In this document: positions 54,028-62,803 of the stretch, in pieces
Numbering within the stretch: position 1 is the first letter of the stretch
Layout: each line of letters opens with the position of its first letter
Assembly (NCBI GenBank): GCA_963920575.1
Contig: OY986972.1
Location: 17,402,502 to 17,466,501, forward strand
DNA: 64,000 nt
DNA from: Narthecium ossifragum
Taxonomy: Eukaryota; Streptophyta; Magnoliopsida; Dioscoreales; Nartheciaceae
Reading direction: 5' to 3'
The notes under the pieces: model-generated
Databases searched by the model: none
Told to the model about the DNA's origin: nothing
Seen by the model: the letters and a program-made list of their open reading frames with translations, nothing else
Program-made: the position numbers and the translations under genes

Positions 54028-54843
54028 GGGACTTAGGGTTATTCAAGGATGACTTTTTGGCAGCATTTGGAAGGGAGGAGGCCGGTTCCAGGGTTTTGGT
54101 TTTGTTTTCTTCATCTTTATTTCTTCATTAGTTTTGTTGCCCTTATGATGTACATGAGTGGCTAATTTCTTTGCTAGGGAACCGATGTAGCCTAACTGAA
54201 TCATTCTATGTTATTAAATCAATTTATTTCTTAATCAGTTTGTATTCCTTATTTCATTCATTATTATAACTGAGATCTTGATACTTTTATCTGGCCAATA
54301 GAAGTATTGGAGATTGTTTTATGTGAGATTGAGCGAGGGTTCATTCCTTAATCTTGCACGATCTATAAACGAATGAGATTTAGTCGAAGCCGGGTTCAAG
54401 CTTAGACAATTCTTGGTTCATGATTGTTTTTCAGAGCTTAATGGATTCTTGATTGACACTTAACTATGGGTTCATTTAGCTAGGGTTAGTTAAGGATACT
54501 TGGTGACACCGCGGTCGAACGAATCATCATACTGGAAGAACGAACCCTTGGAATTAAATTGAGATTTTGCTGATTCAATGCATAGAATGAGGATGTTATG
54601 GTGAAATCGGAATCTTAGTCTTCATATCTCAGATTTCTGTAACTTTTTACTCCATTGTTAGATATTTTACTTTCAACACTTTTAGTCTACTACACTTTCT
54701 TAATTTCTTTACTTTCTGTTCTTCTTTAGCGTTTTACCCTAATAATATCTACAAATATTTGTGAGTACGATACTCGTCTTGCTGCTATTCTAATTGCATT
54801 GATTCGTATACTTACGAGATATAAAATTTATTCATCAAGTTTT

Positions 54844-54861
54844 TGGCGCCGTTGCCGGAGA
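54844..54861 (+). other. Primer-binding site (tRNA-Asp type)
   Basis: TGGCGCCGTTGCCGGAGA begins six bases after the LTR end. It has one mismatch relative to the other copies. Confidence 0.83.
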
Positions 54862-54886
54862 TTTGATTAGAGTTTATTAGTAGTGA

Positions 54887-56367
54887 ATGCAAGGTCGCCG
54901 ATCACGGAAAGAAAAGTTGCTGCCCTTGGATGATAAAGTAGATCAAATTGGGAGAAAGAAGAGGTCTAACGAATGTAGCATGTCTACATCAGATCTAGAT
55001 GTTCCAAAGGAGAACTTAGAGAAAATGGAGGTTAATAACAACGTACGTCCACTGGAGGAGTATGCGAGGCTGACTATTTCTACTTCACCTTCGTGCATTG
55101 CGTTACCAGCGAAGGCTAGAAATTATGAACTAAAAAATCTTCATTTTTCTATACTTCCTGAATTTCATGGTTTACCCTCTGAAGATACACTAACCTTTGT
55201 GAAAGATTATTATGCTACTATTCAGACTTTTCCTCTATGTGGCGTTACTGAAGATCATCTGAGGATGCGATGTTTTCCTTATACCCTGAAGGATAAAGCA
55301 AAGAGATGGCTGATGTCGTTGTCTCCTAGATCGCTCACTGATTGGGATGCAATTTACAACAAGTTTGTCGGCAAATTTTACTCTCATGCCATGACTACCA
55401 ACTTGAGGAGGCAAATTCCAAATTTTCAGCAAGCTGATGGAGAACCCTTCCATGAAGCATGCGATAGATTTAAGATGCTTTTTATGTAATGCCCCCATCA
55501 TGATTATTCTTCAGAAAATTAGATGCAATATTTTTATGATGGACTAAACTTTCCTTGTCAAACTATGACAGATAATGCGAGAGTGGATTTTTGAGATGTT
55601 GGGATCTAACTCGGAGCAGAGGGACATGAGCAATAAGGCGAGAGGCATCTATGAGCAAAACCAGAACGACGATATGGCAAGGCAAATCATAGCCCTCAAC
55701 AAGATGATGGACGCAATGATGCCCACACAAGCCAAACTGGTTGTGGTTTGTTCAATTTACAATATTGTTGGTCATAGGTTTGATTCATGTCCTTCTGGTA
55801 GTGGATTTTTTGAATATGTTCAAGAACAAACTAATTTGATGAATTCCTACAACCTGAGATCTAGATTGATCCTTTTACAAATACTTACAATCCTGGTTGG
55901 AGGGAGCATCCGAATTTTTCATGGAAAAATACTGCTAATGCTAGTTTGCCTAATGCTAATCAGTCTAACCCACCTGTTAAGTCGTCGTTGGAAGCGACTA
56001 AGTTAGCTTTTATGCAGAATATAGATTCAATGATGGAACAGCAAGATTCGACCATTGCTCAACATGATGCAGCACTGAAGAATGTTGCAGCATCCATTGG
56101 GAAGTAGCAAGTTCAACTGGGACAACTTGCCGATGCTATATGAACCCATACTCCAGGCAAATTTTCAAGCCAACATGAGCAAACAAAAGCGGTCACAGTT
56201 CTTCGTTCAGATAAGATAATTGATAATAAGATTAACGCTGAAGTTATTGATGAGTCTATTGATGATGCAATTGAGAAAGTTGAGAGGGAAGAGCCCTCGA
56301 AGAAGCCACTGCCGGCCACATCTGCTTTTGAGCATGAAAAGAGAGCAAATTCAGTTCCTGAGGTTCA
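54887..56367 (+). pseudogene. Athila-type gag (Ath-2), broken
   Basis: It starts MQGRRSRKEKLLPLDDK. Gag core motifs: LPEFHGLPSEDTLTFVKDYY, YTLKDKAKRWLMSLSPRSL, YNKFVGKFY and FHEACDRFKMLF. A stop at 55,487 and several frame changes follow, but homology continues through EATKLAFMQNIDSMMEQQD to EHEKRANSVPE, where the LTR of a second element enters at 56,369. No pol follows. In an intact element this protein assembles the particle carrying element RNA. Confidence 0.88.
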
Positions 56368-56709
56368 TTGATGAGTGCATGAAAGTGCATTCTGAACAAC
56401 CTTAAAACCATCTCAATTTCTATATCTTCACCCTTAATCATCTTCTTTAGCACTATTTTTATAGTATATGTTACTTCACATAGTTGCTTGGAGAATGCAG
56501 GGAATTGGAGCTGAAAGAAGCTGAAAAGATTATATGGGTCGACTTGGAAGATGAACCTGTACCTGATGATGAAGAACCAGATAATGTACCATATATGGTT
56601 GGAAAGCTCTTGAAGTCTAGTTTCTGGGGAATTTTACGGTTCGTGATTCCGAGTTTCCTAGAGGAAGTTACAACATTTTTCGTACCAGTGCGCAGTGCTG
56701 AGTGAATAG

Positions 56710-57005
56710 TGACGGTCGACCGTCAAATTCTCACGGTCGACCGTCGCGCCCGAAAATCCTCACGGTCGACCGTAAAATCCTCACTGTCGACCGTCAAATT
56801 CTCACGGTCGACCGTGGAGCTCAAAAATCCTCAAGATCGACCGTAAGATGCCACAGTCGACCGTAGCACCGACCGTGGCATCGACCGTCAGCCTCTGTCA
56901 AGAAAAACACTTCCGACGGTCGATGCGAAGATCGACCGCAACTTGTCAAAATAAATTGTACACCTCACGGTCGACCGTCAAGGCCTCACGGTCGACCGCC
57001 AGATC
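56710..57005. repeat. ACGGTCGACCGT palindrome array
   Basis: About ten 'cggtcgaccgt' palindromes are separated by 'caaattctcac' or 'aaaatcctcac' linkers. Some are CG-decayed. The array ends about 60 bp upstream of the TATA box. Confidence 0.85.
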
Positions 57006-57061
57006 AGCCAGGAGCACATAACGGGTTTAAACTTAACCCGAGTTTGCTAATTGTTAGACCC

Positions 57062-57070
57062 TATAAATAG
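57062..57070 (+). promoter_or_regulatory. Putative LTR TATA box
   Basis: TATAAATAG in 'accctataaataggaaag', in the same context as the related LTRs. Confidence 0.6.
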
Positions 57071-58039
57071 GAAAGTTAGGGTAAGTCAAGGGGGACTTCT
57101 TGGACGTTTTTGGGGGCTCTTTCTGGACGTTTCCCAAAGGAAGAAGATGAAGACATCTCCATCCATGGCCGAGTAATCCGTGGGCATGGCGGACGAATGA
57201 TCTAGCGAGGATTAGGGTTTCTTCTCCAACAATGGTTCATAGTTTTTAATCTTCATTCTTAAACTCTTTTCTATGTATTGGATCTTCAAATATTATTTTC
57301 AGATTATAGATTTCTATGTGGATGATTAATATTATGAATCCAGTCATGCTTCTTTCATGATCTTATAATCCCATAGTCTTCTCTTTTGATTCTCCTACCG
57401 AGTCTTGCGAGACCTTTGCTATGCATTGCCCGTAGTGACAACTGGTATTGTGAATTCTTAGGGATCTGGTAAGACAAGGTTGAGGCTCTATCCCGAGAAA
57501 TCTTTGCTATGCATTGCCGATTGTGAGAGTTGGTATTGTGTATTCTTAGAGATCCGGTTAGATAGAGTTAGGGCTTTGTCCCGATGAACTTTTGCTGCGC
57601 GTTGCCTGTCGTGACAGCCGGTATCGTGTATTCTTAGGTTTGGGTTGGATGAAGTTAGAACTATAACAATGAAGAATCAATCATAGGAAGAGACATTTAT
57701 ATTTTATCAGATTCATAATTCTACATCTTCCGGTTAAGGTGATTGGGATGTGAATCCCTTAACTGAGTATTATATTAACCATTGAGAAGAAAAGAACCTA
57801 AATCCGAGTGAAGTGATTCTTGAAGCCTAGCCTTATCAAAAGCCTGATATCTTTAGTTAGCCTTACATTATCATTTATCCTTTGATCTATTTAGTTTAGT
57901 TAGCTTTCTTGATTGTCTTTAATATATTATTATTTTCATTTCTGGATACTTTCTGCTTGTCTCTATGTGGGTTCGACCTCTCTTATGCTGTACTGCACCG
58001 CGACCGCTGTGCGTGACACATTTGAGTGACATCAAAAAT

Positions 58040-58057
58040 TGGCGCCGTTGCCGGGGA
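58040..58057 (+). other. Primer-binding site (tRNA-Asp type)
   Basis: TGGCGCCGTTGCCGGGGA, identical to 10,462-10,479, starts six bases after the LTR end. Confidence 0.87.
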
Positions 58058-58258
58058 GACGGTTCAGAAAAGCGCCAGAATCAACATATCACAATGATTG
58101 AAGACATCGAAGGCGGTAACTTTGTTCCCTTTTCTTTGGATTTTTATTTCCTTTGCCTTAGTTTTCGTTAGTTTCTTTTTAGTTTTGTTTGAATTTTCAT
58201 TTTATTTTTACTTGCTGAAAAAAAACTGACAAAAAAAAAAAACTGAAAAAAAAAGAGG

Positions 58259-59911
58259 ATGGAAAATGAATTATATCAAGACTATTTGAGGTTATGTTCT
58301 ATGAAGTTGAGAGATGGAATGTCTCAAATAACAGTTCGTAATAAAAGTATATACGAATTGAGCTTGGAGAATAGAATGAGTCATGTTTCTGTCAATGAGT
58401 ATCCTCCTAATTATATGATTAGCGCATTGAAAACAAAGATTGCATCCTTTGCACAAAAGAATGATGAGACATTATGTGATGCGTGGCAACCATTTAAAAG
58501 TTTAATAGTTTCATGCCCTCAACATGATTATCCTAATTGGCGTTTAGTTAGCTATTTTTATTATGGATTAACTGAGTATGAACGTCAAATTCTTGAAACA
58601 AGATGCAAGGGTGAGTTTTTGCAGATTGATCCTGATGAAGCTATGAAGCACTTGGATGAGCTTGCTGAGGCGACTGTTACACAGACAGTTCCGGGGCGTT
58701 GGGATGATTATGATGTTCATATCGATGCCAAATCCTACAAGCATCCCAATGTCGCCTTAACGTTCAACAGCTATCTGCAACACAATGAGCCTGTCTACTC
58801 TTATCATAGTGCTTATGATGATTATGTGCATGATACTTATGTTGCTACTTCTCATGATGTTCATGTTGATGAGCCTAACACGTATGATACATGTGTCGAT
58901 GACTTTAGTGCTAGTGATGCTTACATCCATAATTTTAATGCTTATGGTGCACATACTCAAGATGTTCATGTTGATGATGCATACACTCATGACTGTAGTG
59001 CTAGTGTGGATGTTCAAAATTCTAGTGCTATTGATGCACAAGCTATTGATTCTAGTGTGTGTGATGCATATGCACATGATTTTAGCGCTCCTACGCATGT
59101 TCATGATACTAACATTCACTATGCATATGCTCATGATTCCAATGTTAGTAATGCACATGTTCATGCTTCTGATGCTGAAGATGCACATGTTTCTGCTCAA
59201 CTTTCTATGGCAGATATTTTGGACTTACTTAAGGAGGCTAAAACCAAGCCTAATTTTGACTCTTTCATTCTGCAGTTACTTATGAAGGACGAGGAGAAGG
59301 CACGCCAACTATGCGAGGTAATCTCATCTTTTAACGTGCACGAACTCAGATGGACACATAAATTGGAAGGAGACGAAGTACTCCAGTATGGGCCGGTCAG
59401 CAACGAGGAAGATCCGGACTACTACCAAGACTATCAGGACCATGTATTCGTTGAACCTCCATCGGCTGAACTTCCAGTCATTCCTTCTAAGCCACGAGGT
59501 ATATTTCCTGTTTTAATTTCATCTCCTTGGATAGTTAGGAAGAACATGACCTTGAAAGACACTTTTAGACTTCGACGGATTTACTTCAGATTTTGTGATC
59601 TTACCATCCTTGACCACGAGCATGATGACATTATTGATAGGTTATTGGATGAGTCACTGACACTTGAGCACAATGATGATACATATTTCTATTTGAGAGA
59701 TCCAACTATCTTATTTACTGGTGTTAGAATGCAAAAATTAGTTCTCCCACTCGTAATATCCCACTTGGATTCACATGGAAAACTACTCTTGGTAATACTA
59801 CTAAGGTTAATCCTTCAGATCATGGCACTTACTGATTTTGCATATCATCGTTCTAGGGTACGACCGCCAAGGGCCCGGTTAAAAATCCATGTCTTATATA
59901 TAGTAGTTTAG
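58259..59911 (+). CDS. Ath-3 gag-derived protein with Asp/His-rich repeats
   Basis: An uninterrupted 550-codon frame starts MENELYQDYLRLCSMKLRDG. Residues of about 55-140 match the second half of gag (KIASFAQKNDETLCDAWQPF, WRLVSYFYYGLTEYERQIL, GEFLQIDPDEAMKHLDELAE), but the first half of the gag core is replaced. Residues of about 170-315 are a degenerate repeat rich in Asp, His, Ala and Val (HVDDAYTHDCSASVDVQ-like, HDSNVSNAHVHASDAEDAH). A segment ending near YGPVSNEEDPDYY resembles the region after gag. The intact long frame contrasts with the stops in the downstream integrase. It is probably a non-autonomous gag-type product. Whether the protein is made is unknown. Confidence 0.65.
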   Translation: MENELYQDYLRLCSMKLRDGMSQITVRNKSIYELSLENRMSHVSVNEYPPNYMISALKTKIASFAQKNDETLCDAWQPFKSLIVSCPQHDYPNWRLVSYFYYGLTEYERQILETRCKGEFLQIDPDEAMKHLDELAEATVTQTVPGRWDDYDVHIDAKSYKHPNVALTFNSYLQHNEPVYSYHSAYDDYVHDTYVATSHDVHVDEPNTYDTCVDDFSASDAYIHNFNAYGAHTQDVHVDDAYTHDCSASVDVQNSSAIDAQAIDSSVCDAYAHDFSAPTHVHDTNIHYAYAHDSNVSNAHVHASDAEDAHVSAQLSMADILDLLKEAKTKPNFDSFILQLLMKDEEKARQLCEVISSFNVHELRWTHKLEGDEVLQYGPVSNEEDPDYYQDYQDHVFVEPPSAELPVIPSKPRGIFPVLISSPWIVRKNMTLKDTFRLRRIYFRFCDLTILDHEHDDIIDRLLDESLTLEHNDDTYFYLRDPTILFTGVRMQKLVLPLVISHLDSHGKLLLVILLRLILQIMALTDFAYHRSRVRPPRARLKIHVLYIVV

Positions 59912-60039
59912 TTTGCTCAATTTGCTTTCTTGTATGCTTGAGAATGCTTGAGTTATTTTTGCGTTGTGTGCTTGCATGTTTGCTTTTGTTTTTGGTTTGT
60001 TTTGCTTTTATTCTTAGGTGCTCGATCAGTCCCCGCTTT

Positions 60040-61140
60040 CCCGTGGAGAACATTGTCGCTGATCACCTATCAAGGTTGATGGTGGAAGTAGTGGAAAATG
60101 AGCCACCAATTATGGATGATTTCCCTGATGAGCAACTCTTTTCAGTTGCACAGCTGCCCTGGTATGCGCACATTGTTAATTACTTGGCAACAGGTGAGAT
60201 CCCTTCCTTTTGGAGTGCGCAGGATAAGCGTAGGTTCTTTGTTGAGGTAAAGAAATTTTATTTGGATGATCCTTGTCTGTTTAAGTATTGCCCCGACTAG
60301 ATTATGCGCCGTTGTGTCCCAGATTATGAAATAGAAAGTATCATTACATTCTGTCACTCTCATGCATGTGAAGGCCATTTTTCGATGAAAAAGACTGCTG
60401 CTAAAATTCTTCAATGTAGTTTTTACTGGACTACCATGTTTCGTGATGTTAACATTTTTTGCAAATCATGTGATAGATGTCTAACGTTAGGAGCGTTATC
60501 TAGAAGACATATGATGCCTTTGAACCCCATTCAAGCTGTAGAGATTTTTGATTGTTGAGGTATAGACTTTATGGGACACTTTCCTTCTTCTTTTGGCTAT
60601 TTATATATATTGTTGGCTGTGGAATATGTTTCTAAGTAGGTGGAGGATATTGCATGTAGGAATAATGATCATTCCACTGTCATCAAGTTTCTTAAAGAGC
60701 ATATTTTATCCCAGGTTGGTACTCCTAGAGTTATTATTAGTGACCAGGGATCACACTTTTGTAATCGCTCTTTTGAGGCTTTGATGCGCAGGTATGGAGT
60801 CACACACAAGGTGTCCACTGCTTATCATCCACAGACGAATGGTCAAGCTGAATTAGTCAATAGGGAGATAAAGCAAATTCTGGAGAAGACAGTGAGCCCC
60901 AATCGAAAGGACTGGTCCTTGAGGCTATCAGATGCGTTGTGGGCATATCGCACTGCCTACAAGACTACCTTGGGGATGTCGCCATTTCGCCTAGTTTATG
61001 AAAAACCGTGTCATCTTCTAGTCGAATTAGAACATAAGGCATATTGGGCTATTAAGTCACTAAATTTAACTTTGGATGCTGCAGGTCAGGAACAGAAACT
61101 CCAACTGTCTGAGCTGGAGGAACTCAGGAATGATGCCTAT
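60040..61140 (+). pseudogene. Ath-3 pol remnant: RNase H tail and integrase
   Basis: It begins with the end of RNase H (ENIVADHLSRL). The integrase zinc-binding region follows (CHSHACEGHFSMKKT, CKSCDRCLTLG), then the DDE core: D in GIDFMGHFP, D in [12 protein letters not shown], and E in [31 protein letters not shown] and [10 protein letters not shown] come next. Stops occur after KYCPD (60,298), IFDC (60,556) and VSK (60,638). The frame is cut at about 61,140, where the kinase pseudogene resumes. Protease and reverse transcriptase are absent between gag and this point. The remainder of the integrase, the polypurine tract and the 3' LTR are gone. Confidence 0.9.
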
Positions 61141-61533
61141 GAGCAGGAGGTTGCCAGTGTCGAGTATGGCAGCATTGTTGGTCGGTGCTGTTGGCAAGGG
61201 AGAGCTGGCCATTGACTCCTAGTGTGAGCCTCTAATCGGCGTCGATGGGGTTGCCGCCGTTCGCAGACCAGACGATGGTCTTGCCAGGCGTCCTTGCAAA
61301 CCGGTGTTGAGGGGGAGAAAGCCGACTGCGAAGTCGCCGAAGGGGGGAAGGTATGTGCTGTTTGGGCCTTGTGGAGTTAAAGATGAACCTAGAGTGATGT
61401 TATGGTAAGTCTGAGCTTCTGTTGATGAGAAGAGAGTGCACAACATATCTAGAAACAATATAAGAGGTGAAGGCTTCTTGATCATGGACACACACAAGAT
61501 ATGATTGGCTTCTTGGCGTTGTTCCTCTTTCAA
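61141..61533 (-). pseudogene. G-type lectin S-receptor-like kinase, N-terminal part
   Basis: The likely true start is the second ATG at 61,485 (MIKKPSPLILFLDMLCTLFS), a signal peptide followed by YHNITLGSSLTPQGPNSTYL and the start of the B-lectin domain (GDFAVGF). A small frame-shifting deletion follows, then KTIVWSANGGNPIDAD, a stop, [16 protein letters not shown], another shift and [11 protein letters not shown]. The sequence then ends at the Ath-3 integrase. The next gene residues resume on the other side of the retrotransposons at 53,350 with a gap of some tens of codons, so gene sequence was deleted together with the element's 3' end. Confidence 0.9.
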
Positions 61534-61536
61534 ACC

Positions 61537-61544
61537 TTTATAAA
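61537..61544 (-). promoter_or_regulatory. Putative TATA box of the receptor-kinase pseudogene
   Basis: The minus strand reads TTTATAAA just 4 bp before the first ATG (61,533) but about 52 bp before the second (61,485). This supports the second ATG as the original start. Confidence 0.45.
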
Positions 61545-61847
61545 TGATTTTAGAGGGAGAATTCTTAAGGAGATTAAAAAGTCAATGCAGTTGGTTCAAG
61601 ACATGGTTTATGGATCTCATCACCTCAGTGGAGAGATGAATGGGCAGATACATTAAAATTAGACAGAATGAGTGCATGGATTGTTAAATTAGCTGGCAAC
61701 CTTATCATTGACTTCCTTCTTTTCTCTAAGAGGATGAGACTATAGTTTGTCTGTCCTCATTATGTTTGGAATCAAGGGGTATAAGGGGCATTTTGGTTTT
61801 GAGATATACTTATTTTACTAAGTCTTGTTTAACAAGCTTTTCAAATT
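61545..61847. other. Upstream region of the kinase pseudogene
   Basis: No gene is seen. It would hold the original promoter of the minus-strand kinase gene. Confidence 0.4.
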
Positions 61848-62010
61848 GGGATTTTTGTATTCCGGTACCATATAATTTCCCAGAAATGCACTTTGGTACT
61901 ATCAAGTTTGGGATTTGCAATTTAATACCACCGATTTATAATACCAGAGCAAAGTAATCTGATCTCCCAAACGGCGTCATGTGGCCTGACGGAAAACTGG
62001 TGACGTCAGC
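61848..62010 (+). mobile_element. Mutator-like terminal repeat (third copy of Pack-MULE family)
   Basis: GGGATTTTTGTATTCCGGTA followed by 'ccagaaatgcactttggtac' and 'ctgacggaaaactggt' matches the left end of 31,711-33,321 over more than 150 bp. No matching right end was found up to 64,000, so the element is truncated or its end is lost. Confidence 0.75.
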
Positions 62011-62089
62011 TTGCATGCGAGGGGTCGTCCGTCGAGTTAGTCACCGTGCGGAGGCGTGGCCGCCGGTCGTGTGCATGCGGCCCTCCGGC

Positions 62090-62645
62090 CCTTCCTCCTC
62101 TCTTCTTCCTCTTCTTCTCCTCCTCCTCCTCCTAGTCTTCCTCCACTCCGGCTCTTCCTCCTCCTCCTCTCTTCTTCTTCTTCTTCTTCTTCTTCTTCTT
62201 CTTCTCCTCCTCCTCCTCCTCCCCCTCCTCCTCCTCTGCTCATCCTCCTCATCCGGCCTTCCTCCTCCTCCTCCTAGTCGGCTCTTCCTCCTCATCCGGC
62301 CCTCCAGCTCTTCCTCCTCCTCCTCCTCTCTTCTTCTTCTTCTTCTTCTTCTTCTTCTTCTTCTTCTCCTCCTAGTCCTTCTCTGCTCCGGCTCTTCCTC
62401 CTCCTCTTCTCTTCTTCTTCTTCTTCTCCTCCTCCTCCTCCTCCTCCTCCTCCTCTGCTCCTCCTCTACTCCACTCCTCCTCTACTCGGCCTCCTCCTCC
62501 TCCGACTCCTCCTCTACTCCTCCTCCTCCTCTGCTCCTCCTATGCTCGCCTTCGTCCTCGTCTGGCTCCTCCTCCACTCCTCCTCTGCTCTCCCTCGCCC
62601 TCGGCCGGCTGCTCCTCTTCCACTCGTCCTCCTCCTTCTTCCACA
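62090..62645 (+). repeat. Long TCC/TTC/CTC microsatellite tract
   Basis: More than 500 bp of nearly pure pyrimidine triplets on the plus strand. It gives spurious Ser/Leu-rich frames on one strand and Glu/Arg/Gly-rich frames on the other. It is probably an expanded UTR-like repeat inside the Mutator-like element. Confidence 0.85.
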
Positions 62646-62669
62646 AAGCTTCAACGCCTTCTTCAACCA

Positions 62670-62803
62670 GCTTTCACCACCTTCTTCAAACAGAGGTCGT
62701 CGGCTGAAGTTGCTGCCCTTGAAGCCCAATTGAAAGTAGAGAAGTAGAAGTTGAAGGTCATGGTAGAGGAAGATGTTGCTTTAGGAGAAAAGATCGCCGC
62801 TTG
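62670..62803 (+). pseudogene. C-terminal coiled-coil remnant
   Basis: The frame FFKQRSSAEVAALEAQLKVE, a stop, then KLKVMVEEDVALGEKIAA and a terminal stop looks like the C-terminus of a helical protein. It follows the microsatellite directly. The family is not recognised. It may be a captured gene end or part of a plant transposon polyprotein. Confidence 0.35.

Larger units (their letters stand above)
53351..54837 (+). mobile_element. Athila-type LTR (Ath-2, 1487 bp)
   Basis: It starts TGATGAGTGCATGAAAGTGC and ends TTATTCATCA, and is followed by a tRNA-Asp-type PBS, so it is a 5' LTR. It abuts the kinase pseudogene at 53,350. A palindrome array lies at 53,700-53,970 and a TATA box at 54,019. 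Confidence 0.92.
56369..58034 (+). mobile_element. Athila-type LTR (Ath-3, 1666 bp), nested
   Basis: It starts TGATGAGTGCATGAAAGTGC inside the gag of Ath-2 and ends TTTGAGTGACATCA, followed by a PBS at 58,040. It shares its start with Ath-2, but its 3' half matches the LTRs at 9.4-10.45 kb and 63.7 kb. The array core is GGTCGACC (56,710-57,005). A TATA box is at 57,062. Confidence 0.92.

Noticed and set aside
54000..54840. Host gene promoter read from TATAAATAG at 54,019
   Set aside because: The box lies within an LTR bounded by TGATGAG and TTCATCA with a PBS after it, so it is the element's own promoter.
58757..59285. Met/Ile-rich frames on both strands over the Ath-3 gag repeat
   Set aside because: They are shadows of the Asp/His-rich repeat in the 58,259-59,911 frame, created by 'gatgcacatg'-like codon repetition.
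62037..62707. Poly-Ser/Leu and poly-Glu/Arg/Gly frames
   Set aside because: They are direct translations of a TCC/TTC triplet tract on the two strands.
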